64,000 nt of DNA, taken from assembly GCF_030052815.1 (NCBI RefSeq), contig NC_079501.1, positions 43,209,593-43,273,592 on the forward strand, in the 5' to 3' direction. Below are positions 32,799 through 44,378 of the stretch, piece after piece. The notes beneath the pieces were generated by a model. That model was given only the letters and a program-made list of their open reading frames with translations, did not search any database and was not told the origin of the DNA. Each line of letters opens with the position of its first letter. The stretch's first letter is position 1. The DNA comes from Hevea brasiliensis (lineage: Eukaryota; Streptophyta; Magnoliopsida; Malpighiales; Euphorbiaceae). The position numbers and the translations under genes are program-made.

Positions 32799-35700
32799 GT
32801 GACACCCCTTACCCATCTACAGTATAATCGAGTAAGATATATCACACAGTGTACCGGAATACCCTATTTTATTTTAATCATTTTTATTCTTCCTAATTTA
32901 TTTCTTTTATAGTTATGAAGTAAAGTATAATTCATTTAGGTCATTTATTGAAATCATAAATTTGTTTGAGGTTCCGCAAATTTTATAGAAAATTTGGCAG
33001 AGTACCAGCTAAAAATGGAGAAAATAGTTCTTCGGAACCTGTGAAAAACACTTCCAAAATTTTCAATCAATCCCAAACTCTATTTCATCAACAAAATCTC
33101 AATATTTTTCAATAGCATTTCCATTTCTCAATCATTCATCTCATACGATATTCATGTAAAAGTCATAAATAAATATTCACTTTTTCATTCATAAACACAA
33201 TTTTCACTATTTACATTAATACCAAAATACATTGCATAAGTTTCAATTACATATGAGAAAATAAAAAGTAATTACAAAATACCCAAAATGAAACCTAGTG
33301 TCCTACGAATGCACTGACGTCGGTGAGGTGACACAGACACTATGCACAGTTACAGATGATCTCACCCAGTCTGTGGCCTACCGGGCTCTTTATCGGTCTC
33401 TCCAGAACCTATGCGTGGCAAAAGCAACACACTAAGCAATAATACTTAGTGGTGCCAATAATAGAATAAAAAGAAATAACAGAAAATAAATATACAGTGC
33501 ATGTTCTGATGTCTTATGCAGACAATTTTTTGATCATTATTGGTAATCTTATTTATTTTGTACTCATTATATTCATAATTTCATTAAATTTATTCACTTT
33601 CATTTTTTTGGTTTCCCAAGTAACCTATACTGGATGGCTGGACTGGATAAACGGGTAAACTGGCACTGGGTATCAAGTGTCTCGGGCTATCATACCATCG
33701 GTCACATATGTATCTCCCGGTGTGCAACAGAACAGCTAATGAGCTCTAATAAATATTAGGCACAAAGCCAAGTATCATCACAATGTTAGAATGGCTAAAA
33801 GCCATGAAATCATAGAGTGGCATAATGCCATGTGTAGTACTACTAACTAAACCCTATTGGCATGCCAACTTATCCAAACCAATCTTGCTGGGTGTACTAG
33901 GGCATGTTACACTTTTAAATTGTACAATTCTTGAAATTTAAGTTTAGGTGTTACTATTCATTTCATTAGTTAACTAAAATGTTGACTTTTGCATAGACAA
34001 TAGGTACATTGGTTCTAATACTCCCAACATGCCACATTTTGCATTCTAAAATTGTTGGCATTCGCTGCCAATACCATTTCTAAGCTTAGTGTTAGTTATT
34101 CAAAATTTTCAAATTTCAAGCCTCATATTTACTGTTCCATTGGTCATTTGTACAGTAGGAATTTGGCAAAACTGTATTCATGAAAGTTGTTTTTTATTTT
34201 GTCTAGTTACATTTATTTTTTTGAATCACTCCATTTGGAGTTTTGTAGCTCAAGTTATGGCCTAAACATCATAATTGGCCAGATTGGACAGAATCCAAAA
34301 TTCTGGGCAAAACAAGTTCTGCCAGATTTGGTAACCTAAGTTTGGTTGGCAATTTGACTAGGTTATGGTCAGAATTTGGATTTGTATTCTTCATGAAAGT
34401 TGTAGGCCTATTTCTTAGCTTTCTACTGGTGAAATTTCAGGTCAATTGGAACTTTTTACATTGAGTTATGACCAAATGAATTCATTTGGTCATTTTGCCC
34501 AGGCAGAATGCAAGTCACCCGGATTAGGGCAATTTTTAGGTCAACTTGGTTTGGTTTTCTAGGCAGGATTTCTTCACCAAAGTTGTGCCATTATATGTCT
34601 ATTTTCATGTCCAATTTTTCTTGAACCAATTGAACCTATACAACTCCATTTATGGCTGCCCAAACCGGCTGGACTCATAACCAGTCCTGCAGGTCACCAA
34701 GGGCAGCATGCCTAAGGTCAACTTGGTTATCCTTAATCACTTCAATTCCTCCTCACACACATTCAAATGCTCACTAATTGGCCATTACAACATCATTTTG
34801 TATCCAATTATATCTACTCACATATTTGAATTTCAAACCCTAACCCTAACATTCCAAAGTTACATTTTCTTGCACTAAACTCATAAACTAATGTTTTGAG
34901 TGATACAGTGATATCAAGGGTAGCCCACTCACTCATTTAATCCAAAGAAACCATCAAGACCACAACAAATCCATGGCTACCAAAAATAGGGTAACACCTT
35001 AACATGTTTATCTTTAATGAACTTACACATATCCTAGCTCAAATTTGCATTCTAACAAAAATTTAAAGGAAAGAATCAAAGATTTAGACACTAACCTCTT
35101 TTGCTAACTATTCCAAGTCTCCAAAACTTTCTTCTTTCTTCTTCTTTTTGCTGGCTAGAGGTTGTTCAAGATGCAAGATCACTTTTTTTTGAAGCAAGGT
35201 AGTGGTTTCAAGGTGATTTGGTGGGTGGTTCCAAGCCTACCTTAAGCTTTCATGGAGGTTGGGTTGGGGAAATGGGTTATGGCTGGAATGTTGAGGAAGA
35301 AAGGAGCATATTGCTTTTTCAATTTTTGGTCTCATTTATCCTCTTTTTTTAGTTAATTATGTGGTTATCTAATGGGGATTGGTGGGTAAGTGTTTAATGA
35401 CATCATATGATGTCATAATTAGCATTTTCTTTCATTTTCTTTTCTTTTCTTCTCTACTCATTTTTAATTTAATTTTTAACAATATTTATTCACATTTTAT
35501 GTCATAATAATTATTTACTTAACTGAACAAGTTGGCCAAAAGTAACCTCTAAAGGCGAAATGACCAAAATGCCTTTCATTTGGCTTAACAGACTAAAATT
35601 GTCTGTACCAATTGAAAAATTTTTTTAAGCATTTTCTTGGCATTCTAATGCCATAGAATCCTCAATGACTCTTCTCTGGAGTCTAAAAAATTATTTTATG

Positions 35701-35958
35701 AATTGTTCTCCTGGTCTAGAGCTCCTAGTTGCGAGAACCGCAACTTCCCACTGGGTTATCCATCGCTAGGGCACCGGCTCATTTAACTTGGTTGCATTTT
35801 TTTAAAAAAATTTTTCTAAATTTTTCTTATTAATATTTGAGTTAATTATGGTGCCTCACTTTATTTTAAATATTTTTCTGGATGTTCTAGCTATCCGGAT
35901 CGACATCGTCACCAAAGCTTGAGAGAATGTACGGAGTTGCTACAAGGAGGGTGTTACA
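32799..35958 (-). repeat. chromovirus E 5' LTR
   Basis: 3,160 bases, plus-strand TGTGACACCCC to GGGTGTTACA. It contains a stem-loop at 33430-33451; three spaced copies of the CATAACTT/ACCTGAAATTT/TTTCATGAAG module (about 34168-34262, 34387-34475, 34561-34625); and the GCGATGGGT module at 35740-35790. Its last 754 bases match 8064-8817. There are no genes. Confidence 0.9.
33430..33451 (-). other. stem-loop in E LTR
   Basis: CACTAAG (33430-33436) pairs with CTTAGTG (33445-33451), 7 pairs with an 8-base loop, in the context GGCACCACTAAG on the minus strand. It corresponds to CTGAG...CTCAG of D and G, with the middle G-C pair replaced by A-T on both sides. Confidence 0.6.
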
Positions 35959-36244
35959 CAGAATGTTGCATGGGTCTCTGGTTGTGCTTACACAACCCGT
36001 GTATTTTGTATCAACAATGCTTCTCAATCCTTCGGCCTTTCCAAGCTTCCTTCCACACTTCTATGCTCCGGAACTTCACTAAAAACCTAAAAAATATAAC
36101 AAGAATCAAATTTCTTCATTTAACACAATTATTTCGACAACTCTCTAAACATATGCCTAATAGATAAATATACTTAACCAACTGAATTAAACATAAAAAC
36201 ACTAAATGTGATGGGAGTAAAATTAATAAATTATGCACTTATCA
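35959..36244 (-). repeat. LTR-like fragment H, another family
   Basis: 286 bases between E and the integrase of F. The right end reads TGATAAGTGCATAATTTATT on the minus strand, a TG start for an LTR-type element, and interrupts F inside a MDFVMGL motif. The fragment shows no similarity to the LTRs of E, D or G. The left part is cut off by E; the rest would be outside the window. AAAGT (36245-36249) is the expected target duplication. The open frame 35919-36167 crosses the E/H border and is not a gene. Confidence 0.55.
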
Positions 36245-36855
36245 AAAGTCCCATCACAAAATCCATTGTTATCCTTTTCCATTTTAACTCAATCACTGGC
36301 AATGGATGTAGTAAACCAGTTGGGACTTGATGTTCTGCCTTCACTTGCTGACAAGTTAGGCATTTGGAAACAAAATCAGCTACATCCCTTTTTATACCCA
36401 TCATCCAGGAATGCTCTTTTAGCCCTCTGTACATCTTAGTGCCACCAGGGTGCATAGCAAAAGGAGACTCATGTGCTTCCTTCATAATGATCTGTCTCAA
36501 GGCACATCATTAGGAATGCACATTCTGCACTAGTGTAGCAGTAGACCATCATCTCTCACTGAGAACTCAAATTTCTTGCCCTGCCGGACTTCTCCCAGTA
36601 GTTTTTGATATTTTGCATTATTCTGAGCAGCCATTCTAATCTGATCAATTAGCACTAGCTATACATGCCATGCAACTACTGTCTATCCCTCATCATTTAC
36701 CTCCAAGCTGGCGTATAGTGCTTTCAACTCATGTACCATGAACAAAGGAAAAATTCTTAGACTTACCATAGTCTTGCGACTTAAGGCGCCAGCCACCACA
36801 TTTGCTTTCCCTGGCTGATAGTCTATCAAATAATCATAGTCTTTAATCAATTCTA
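36245..36855 (-). pseudogene. chromovirus F RNase H end and integrase start
   Basis: Minus strand, from the G insertion point: [19 protein letters not shown] (end of RNase H), the RKTMVSLRIFPLFMVHELK linker, KYQKLLGEVRQGKKFEFSV, CRMCIPNDV, then an open stretch MRQIIMKEAHESPFAMHPGG, GIKRDVADFVSKCLTCQQVK (HHCC zinc site), LLHPLPVIELKWKRITMDFV with the first catalytic Asp. Stops and a lost base near 36500 break it. It continues the segment at 54281-55371 in frame across G. H interrupts it downstream. Confidence 0.85.
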
Positions 36856-37412
36856 TGTAACACCCCTATATTCGGTAGTGTGTTCTACTATTTCGATGAC
36901 CAGTGTTTGTCCGGACAGCTAGAATGCTTGGAACTACACTTAAATGTTAGTGAGGAGATATGAAATGATGAAACACAATAGAGGAAAATACAAGAAAAAA
37001 AAGGAAAAATAAGAGCAATGAAATGTGATTAAGTTAAATGAGCCAAAAACCGTAGCGATGGGTGACCTCACCGGAAAGTTGCGGCGAGGATCGTTGACTA
37101 GCCCTGGATAGCGGGGAACCCTGGGAAATATTTTTTTAAGACTTAAATAAACATCTATTGTGGTATAATTGACTTAGAAAATATCAAAGAAAAATTAATT
37201 AATTAGTACAAAGAAAAACGAAAAATCGAGAAACCGACAAAAATCGGTGTTACCGAAAAATCAGGAATATAAACCAAATAGGGGCATTTTGGTCATTTGA
37301 CACCTAGAGTTGGCTTTTGACCTAAATATCCATTAAAAATAAGTGACATTAAAGTTTGAAAACCCCATGAAAAATGAAATTGCAAATGAAATGTATAAAT
37401 AAGGAAAATTAA

Positions 37413-37533
37413 GGGGTAAGAATTTGAATAATTAAAAGTTTAATTAAACAAATATTTCCTTAACATTAGTGGATCACTAATGTTAAGGAAATATTTGTTT
37501 AATTAAACTTTTAATTATTTAAATTCTTACCCC
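37413..37533 (+). repeat. 58-base-arm inverted repeat in G LTR1
   Basis: Left arm 37413-37470 and right arm 37476-37533 are complementary at 57 of 58 positions, with a 5-base centre GGATC. The TATA box starts two bases beyond the right arm. LTR2 and LTR3 have single-copy sequence at this place (attaaacaaacc, ccactaacatc). Confidence 0.9.
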
Positions 37534-37534
37534 C

Positions 37535-37542
37535 TATATAAA
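37535..37542 (+). promoter_or_regulatory. TATA box in G LTR1
   Basis: TATATAAA, followed by a stretch with CTCCACTATCTTC, about 680 bases into the LTR. The promoter role is inferred from motif and position. No equally good TATA is seen in LTR2 or LTR3. Confidence 0.5.
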
Positions 37543-38012
37543 GGCACAAATCAACAGAATTCTCCACTATCTTCTGCATTCACTTTCTTCTTCCTCAAAA
37601 TTCACCATAGCCGAACCAAAAGCTCCCAAAGTTCATCCATGGCTGCCCACTTTTACAAGCTCCAAACTCCATGATCAAGCCATGATTTCCACCAATGGTC
37701 TTCATTAAAGTTAATCCTCACTTTTCAAGGAAGAAGTAGATACTAAAGTTAAGAGATTTTGGTGAAATTTTAGCAAGCTCCAACAAGAGGTAAGTGTCCA
37801 TTTTCTTCCCTTACTTAATTAAAACTTGTGTTGAGGTTGTGGGTAGTATTTTGGGTGAAGAAATTTGAAGAAATAGTTGAGTTATGGGACTGTCCATTTT
37901 TGGCAGCCATGGAAGGTGAGTTGCTTGAGTTTTTCCTACATGTAATTGATGGAAATTAGTGTTGAATAAGTCAATTTGAATTATTAGTAAATTAATCTAC
38001 ATGTATGCACCA

Positions 38013-38708
38013 TAGAGTTGAAGGAGTTGAAGGTACAGTTGCAAGAACTACTTGAAAAGGGCTTCATCCGCCTTAGTGTGTCACTTTGGGGAGTGCCAGT
38101 ATTGTTTGTTAAGAAGAAGGATGGCACTCTTCGCTTATGTATTGACTACCGATAGTTGAATAAGGTGACAATAAAGAACAGATATCCATTGCCTCGCATT
38201 GATGATCTGTTTGATTAGTTGAAGGGTGCAGCTGTATTCTCTAAAATTTATTTGCAATCTGGTTATTATTAGTTGAAAGTGCAAGAGCAGAGTATTCCAA
38301 AGACTGCTTTTAGAACTCAATATGGCCACTATGAGTTTCTAGTAATGCCATTCGGGTTAACTAATGCTCCAGCTGCTTTTAAAGATCTGATGAACACTAT
38401 CTTCATACCATATCTCGACCAGTTTGTGGTGGTGTGTATTGATGATATTTTGATATATTCGAGGATACAGAGGAGCATGACAGACATCTGCGGATTGTAT
38501 TGCAGACTTTAAGGGAGAAATAGCTATATGCCAAATTGTCGAAATGTAAATTTTGGCAAAAAGAAATCTCTTTTTTGGGACATGTTGTGTCAGTTGAAGG
38601 GATCAAGGTAGATTCCAGCAAGGTAGAAGCTATCCTTAATTGGAAGTCGCCCAGGAATATCACAAAAATTCGTAATTTTCTGGGTTTAGATGGATATTAC
38701 CGCCGGTT
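38013..38708 (+). pseudogene. G1 reverse transcriptase
   Basis: Starts abruptly within [18 protein letters not shown], then [63 protein letters not shown] (active site read CIDD, about 38435), then KLSKCKFW and [18 protein letters not shown]. Stops at 38153, 38216, 38270 and 38521 are TAG where G2 has CAG. A base is missing near 38470 (ggatacagagg versus ggaatatagagg). Confidence 0.88.
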
Positions 38709-39104
38709 GTGAAAGGGTTTTCTACGTTAGCTTCTCCACTGACCAAGCTACTTCGGAAAGATGTAAAATTTCAGTGGACAGATAAATGCCAGCAGAGTTT
38801 TGATGAGTTGAAGAGGTGTTTGACTAAAGCTCTAGTCCTTACTTTACCTACACTTTGTAAAGAATACACAGTTTATAGTGATGCTTCTCACAATGGGTTA
38901 GGCTGTGTACTGAAGTAAGATAGGAATGTCATTACTTATGCATTACGCCAGTTGAAACTGCGTGAGAGGAACTACCCAACACATGATTTGGAGCTAGCAG
39001 CTATTGTTTTCTCTCTGAAGATCAGGAGACACTATTTGTATGGGGAGAAATGCTACATTTACACAGATCACAGGAGGTTGAAGTACCTGGGCACCTAGAA
39101 GGAA
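38709..39104 (+). pseudogene. G1 RNase H
   Basis: [36 protein letters not shown] (catalytic Asp), then a TAA at 38916 for CAA. It reads on as [47 protein letters not shown] to a TAG at 39096 for CAG. One base is missing just upstream at about 38705 (ccggttgtgaaagg). Confidence 0.85.
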
Positions 39105-40240
39105 TTGAATTTGAGGCAGAGGAGATGGTTAGAACTGATTAAGGACTACGATTGCTTAATAGACTACCAGCTAGGGAAAGCAAATGTAGTGGCTGACGCC
39201 TTAAGTCACAAGACTATGGTAAGTTTCAGAGTTTCTTCTTTGTCCATGGTACATGAGTTGAAAGCACAACATGTTAGTTTGGAGATTGATGATGAGGGAC
39301 AGACAGTAGTTGCATGGCATGTACAGCCAGTGTTGATTGATCATATCAGAATGGCTACTCAGAGTGATGATAAATATCAGAAGCTACTGAAAGAAGTCCA
39401 GCAGGGCTAGAAACCTGAATTTTCTGTGAGAAATGATGGTTTATTGCTACATCAGAGCAGAATGTGCGTTCCTAATAATGTTGACTTGAGATAAATCATT
39501 ATAAATGAAGCACATGAGTCTCCTTTTGCTATGCACCCTAGTGTAACTAAAATGTATAGAGGACTGAAAGAGCATTACTGGTGGATGAATATGAAGAGGC
39601 ATATAGCTGAATTTGTTTCCAAATGCCTAACTTGTCAGCAAGTAAAGGCAGAACATCAAGTTCCAGCTGGTTTGTTACATCCATTACCAGTAACAGAGTG
39701 GAAGTGGGAACGGATAACTATGGATTTTGTGATGGGACTTCCAAGGACACAGAATAGTCATGATGCAGTATGGGCTATAGTTGATAGACTAACCAAGTCT
39801 GCTCACTTTTTGCCAGTTCAGATGGACTATAGTTTGGAGAGATTGGCCAGATTCTACATATATGAGATTGTAAAACTGCATGGAGTGTCAGTATCGATTG
39901 TATCTAACAGAGATCCTAGGTTCACTTCTAGATTCTAGGGTAGTCTTCAGAGAGCCCTAGGAACTAGATTGAACTTCAGCACTGCATTCCATCCACAGAT
40001 AGATGCCCAGTCTGAGAGGGTAATTCAGACATTGGAGGATATGCTACGGGCTTGTGTGATTGAGTTTGAAGGTAGTTGGGATACACAATTGCCTTTGATT
40101 GAGTTTGCTTATAACAACAGCTACCAATCAAGCATTGGGATGCCTCCATACGAAGCTTTGTATGGTAGGAAGTGTAGAACTCCCCTATGTTGGGATGAAG
40201 TGGGTGAAAGGAAGATGATTGAGCTAGAAATTGTTTAGCA
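39105..40240 (+). pseudogene. G1 integrase
   Basis: [20 protein letters not shown] and [18 protein letters not shown] end RNase H. Integrase follows: HPSVTKMYRGLKEHYWW and KCLTCQQVKAEHQV (zinc site), KWERITMDFVMGLPRTQNSH (first Asp), [28 protein letters not shown] (second Asp), TAFHPQIDAQSERVIQTLED and EFAYNNSYQSSIGMPPYEAL (Glu region). Stops at 39409, 39492, 39936 (TAG for TGG) and 40236 (TAG for CAG) divide it. Confidence 0.88.
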
Positions 40241-40761
40241 GATAGAGGAAAAGATTAGATTGATCAGAGATCTACTCAAGGCTGCATCAGACCGTTAAAA
40301 GTCCTATGTTGATCTGAAGAGAAGAGATATTGAATATGCAATGGGTGATAAGGTATTCCTTAAAGTTTCTCCTTGGAAGAGGATTATGAGATTTAGCAGA
40401 AAGGGGAAACTGAGTCCTTGTTTCATTAGACCATATGAGGTTCTGGAGAGAGTGGGTCATTTGGCATATCAGTTGGCATTACCTCCAGAGCTAGAAAGGA
40501 TACACAGTGTATTCCATGTGTCCATGTTAAGGAGGTACAGATCTGACCCATCTCATATTCTATCAGTTGAAGAGATTGAGGTAAATCCAGACCTCTCATA
40601 TGAGGAAGAACCATAGAAATTTTGGCATATGAGGTGAAGCAACTGAGGAATAAATAGATACACCTAGTTAAAGTGCCGTGGAACCATCATTCAGGGCAGG
40701 AAGCTACTTGGGAATGTGAAGAGGATATGAGGAGATAGCACCCACAGCTGTTCAGAAACTG
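40241..40761 (+). pseudogene. G1 integrase C-term and chromodomain
   Basis: After a TAA at 40296 (CAA in G2): GDKVFLKVSPWKRIMRFSRK, LSPCFIRPYEVLERVGHLAY, LERIHSVFHVSMLRRYRSDP, LSYEEEP, then a lost C near 40614 and the chromodomain remnant VKVPWNHHSGQEATWECEED in the next frame, with a TAG at 40736 for CAG. This is the chromatin-targeting end of integrase. Confidence 0.85.
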
Positions 40762-40795
40762 ATGCCAGGAAAAATTTCAAGATGAAATTTTTTTT

Positions 40796-40809
40796 AAGGG
40801 GGGGAGAAT
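40796..40809 (+). other. polypurine tract before G LTR2
   Basis: AAGGGGGGGAGAAT directly before TGTAACACC. It shows that LTR2 is the proper 3' LTR of G1. Confidence 0.88.
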
Positions 40810-43800
40810 TGTAACACCTATGTTAGTGCGTTCTCTCACTGCTAGTGACCGGTGTTGTGCAGATACTAGAATGCCTAGAACTACATTTAAAAGTTAGTGA
40901 GGAGACATAGAATAATGAAATAAAAGAAAGAAAATACAAGAAAAACAAAGGAAAAATAATAACAATAAAATGTAACCAAGTTAAATGAGCTAAGAACCAT
41001 AGCTAAGGGTGACCGCATCGGGAAGTTGCTACGTAGACCGTTGACTAGCCCTGGACTGCAGGGAACCCTGGAAAATATTTTTAAGACTTAAATAAATATC
41101 TATTGAAGTATAAATGTCATTAGAAATATCAAAGAAAAATTAATTAATTAGTACAAAGAAAAATAAGAAATCGAGAAAAAGATAAAACTCGGTGTTACTG
41201 AAAAATCGGGAATGCAACCCGAACAGGGGCATTGTGGTTAATTGACATTCCGAGTTGCCTTTTGACCTAAATTTCCATTAAAAATAAATGATATTACACT
41301 TTAGAAATGTCATGAAAAATTAAAATGGTGGTACATAATCTAAATAGCAAAGGATAGGAGGAAAATGTGGGAAATTAGAAAATTTGATTAAACAAACCTT
41401 ATAATTGATTTTAGTGCTCCACTAACATCTTCAAAGTGGACCTTTAATCAGCATATGGGCAGAAGATTCTATCTTCTTCAACCTTTGGAAAATCCAGTCG
41501 AAACACCTTGGGAGAAAACCTTCATAGCCATCCATGGTGAGAACTCCATGCAAGCATGTTTTAGCCACTTTTTCCATTAGGTTCCTTCACTAAACTTGAC
41601 CACCATACCTTGGGCAGCATAATAGGAGCAAGAAAGTCAAGTTTTGGTGAGGTTTTGAAGAACTTAAAAAGTGGTAAGTGAGTGTTTTCAATTCTTGTTC
41701 CATTAAAAGTGCAACCAAGGTTGTGGGTAGTTGTTTTGTGGAAATTTTGATGTTTGATAAATTTTTAGAGTTGAGCCATTTTGGCAGCCATGGGAACTCA
41801 CCATATGTTGCTTGTTTTCATTTGTAAAGGGTAGTTTAAGATGTTAGTATAAATGTTTATGTATATAGAAATAATTTGGATAATGTATACTAAGTGTATG
41901 TGTGATAGTGCACTTGGTTTTGGAAGCTTGGAAGCTATTTGAAGGAAATGTGCAAATCAGCAATTTTAAAGTGTAGTTTAAAATGTGTTGATTCATGGTT
42001 TGGTTTATTGAATTATGCTGCTATTGATGGCAGCATGTATATGTGTATAATGGTTTGGAATTGGGTATGTAAATGGGGTATGTTCATGTGGTTAAATGGT
42101 GTAAATGGACTTTGGAAAATTCTGTGTTATAGTGTGCATATTGAGAATGGTTACAAGCTATCCAAAATGACCAAAATGTGCTGTTAAATGTGTTAATGGT
42201 AAGGTACAAACAAGAATTGGCATGAAGGAAGTAATTTGGTAAGTGTTGAATATGTAATTGGTAAGTGATGAGGAGTGTGCAGTAGGGCAGCGTATGGTTT
42301 GGCTCAGAACCTTAAGTGTGTGACTCCAATTGGTATGAGACTAATTGGAGGTGAAACTAGGCACAAAATGTGCCAACTTTCATGAAGGAAGCTTACCCAA
42401 ATTCTGCCTAGAAGGTGACTTGAAAAATGACCAAATCTGGATTAGTGACTTGAAAGCCTGAAAATTGACCATTTGGGCAGTAGTTAGTGTTTTGACCATA
42501 ACTCGCTCAAAAGAGGTCGAATTGACCTGAAATTTTTACCATGAATAGTTTAGACATATATCTACAATTCTTATGAGGACACCAAAGCCCAGAAATGGCC
42601 AAAACCAAGCCAAATAGCTTGTACAAGTTCAGGTACCAAAACTGGTCGAACCAAAAGTGACCTAAAAATGACTTAAGCCTACCATTTTGGTGCATTCTGT
42701 CCAGCATTGGTAAATTGACCATATCTTGGTCTACACAAATTAGAATGACCTGAAATTTTTCCCTGCGTGCAATAAGACATAGACCTACAAGTTTGTAGTT
42801 TGGACCAAAACCCAAAAACCGAGAGAACTAGGTCATCCGGCTTGGTCAAATTAGTATACCAAAATTCGACAAATTCCAATAAAATGCAATATACTTGAAA
42901 ATGAATTTGGTAACATGTACCAACACTAAAGAGCTATAAAATGTGACATATTGGTAACATTAAACCTAATTTACCTAGACTGCATCGAGGGTCAACATTT
43001 TAGGTTGACTAAGTAAAATAATAGAATTCAATAAATTAATTATTAAGCCTTATTGTTAGAGACAGTTTAAATGAGTACTGAAACACTTCAAATTGTGTGT
43101 TTCAGTTAGCAAAGACTCAGGGAAGGGGAAGGAAACACTGAGTCAGGGCCAAGAGACATTTATCAGAGGTTAGTGCACAACAGTTATTTCTTTTGAATTT
43201 TCAATTGAAATAAATTATGACAATTTGTCTGTTATTGTTTAAAATGTGAAAATTTGTTTGAATGATATTTGATGGATACTTATTGCTTGAAAAACATTAT
43301 AAATGGTTTGAAACCACAGCTGTCATGTATATTGATTGAATTCCTCGCTAGCTTTTCTAGTGGGATGAATTGACTTTGAATTCCCTCTGTGGCTGAAGTG
43401 TTGAGGTGTGTGCCTATTGAGGACGAATAGAATGAGTACTCATATTATTGCTAGCTAGCTATGTTATTCCTCACTAGCCATCGACTTTTGGGATGAATTG
43501 GACTTTGGAACATGATTAAGCTATGTGTGTGATTTATTGATTTTTATTGTGATATTGTGAAATGGAGTTTAAATTCTTTATGACATTACTGTCTTTTGAA
43601 TTTAACTATGATTTTAAGTGTCCACTATTTATACATCTTGTGATTTATGATTTAAAGTTGCATTTTGTTAATGTTGTGCACCACTGAGATTTGGCTCAGC
43701 GATAGCTTTTCATTGCTGTCGCAGGTAGACAGACTGATAGGGCAGCAGACTAGGCTGCTAGTGCTACATTGAGAGTTCATCTGGTATATTGAGTATACCA

Positions 43801-44358
43801 TATTTTGCATTTTGTATTGTAATGTATGTTCATGTATGTAAATATTATTCTTGGTTTTGAGCAGTTGTAAATTAAAATTTGTACATTAAAATTGTACATT
43901 AAAGTTGTAAACTAAATTTGTAAATTATTTTGGCTTGTAAATATTGTGATATATTTTTTTTATCTCAGCTTTTGAAAACACTAGAAAATTATTGTGGATT
44001 TGAGTTGGCAAATGTTGAGAAACTTATTGTGTTGATTGGATATTGGAGTTTGGGGATTGAACAAAATATTGGAAGTGCTTTTTACAGGTTTTTGAAGAAC
44101 TGTTTTATTCAAAATACAGATGGCGCTCTGCCAAAATTTTGACAGAAATTATTAATACTTCATATGTGTTATCTGCTTTCACTTCAGTTAAAAAATTTTT
44201 TTAACACCTGTAAATAGTGCTCACCACTATAAAAAGAAGTAAGAAAAGGTTTAAAATCCCTGGTAGTGTATTTAATGGGTTATCAGTAGACGAAGTTGGT
44301 AATTCCTTAGGTATACTACGGGATCATGTTATGCCTTACGGAGGGGTAGGGTGTGACA
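40810..44358 (+). repeat. G LTR2, full length
   Basis: 3,549 bases, TGTAACACC to GGGTGTGACA. It aligns end to end with LTR3, with only a few percent differences by eye. Modules: CCGTTGACTAGCCCTGGA and AGCTAAGGGTGACC near 40980-41060, CATAACTC/GACCTGAAATTT repeats near 42490-42600 and 42715-42820, tandem stem-loops 43684-43722, and the 3' end TTACGGAGGGGTAGGGTGTGACA. It acts as 3' LTR of G1 and 5' LTR of G2. No genes. Confidence 0.93.
43684..43722 (+). other. tandem stem-loops in G LTR2
   Basis: CTGAG (43684-43688) pairs with CTCAG (43695-43699), and GCGATAGC (43699-43706) pairs with GCTGTCGC (43715-43722) with one wobble. Same position as in D. Confidence 0.65.
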
Positions 44359-44366
44359 TGTTTTAG

Positions 44367-44378
44367 TGGTATCAGAGC
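44367..44378 (+). other. primer binding site, G2
   Basis: TGGTATCAGAGC, eight bases after LTR2, complementary to initiator methionine tRNA. Confidence 0.92.

Larger units (their letters stand above)
8064..35958 (-). mobile_element. Ty3/gypsy chromovirus E, host of A, B and D
   Basis: Minus-strand element with 5' LTR 32799-35958, internal region 8818-32798 (interrupted by D and B) and the last 754 bases of its 3' LTR at 8064-8817; the rest of that LTR is left of copia A, outside the window. Coding order is gag, PR, RT, RNase H, IN, chromodomain, as in Tekay/Del chromoviruses. The coding frame runs across both nested insertions once one copy of each 5-base duplication is discounted. LTR ends differ at very roughly 45 of 754 positions by eye, older than B. 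E sits inside H; CAGAA (35959-35963) is the expected target duplication. Confidence 0.88.
36856..38012 (+). repeat. G LTR1, 5' part only
   Basis: Starts TGTAACACCCCTATATTCGG and follows LTR2 and LTR3 through GTGACCAGTGTTTGTCCGGACAG, the GCGATGGGTGACC module (about 37030-37070) and the CGGTGTTACCGAAAAATC block to about 37400. It then has a 121-base inverted repeat and TATA box not found in LTR2 or LTR3, then diverged LTR sequence with AAAGTTCATCCATGGCTGCC. At about 38012 it jumps straight into pol: the rest of the LTR, primer site, gag and protease are missing. Confidence 0.82.

Noticed and set aside
35919..36167. Possible small host gene
   Set aside because: It begins in the E LTR and ends in fragment H; no protein similarity and the border runs through it.
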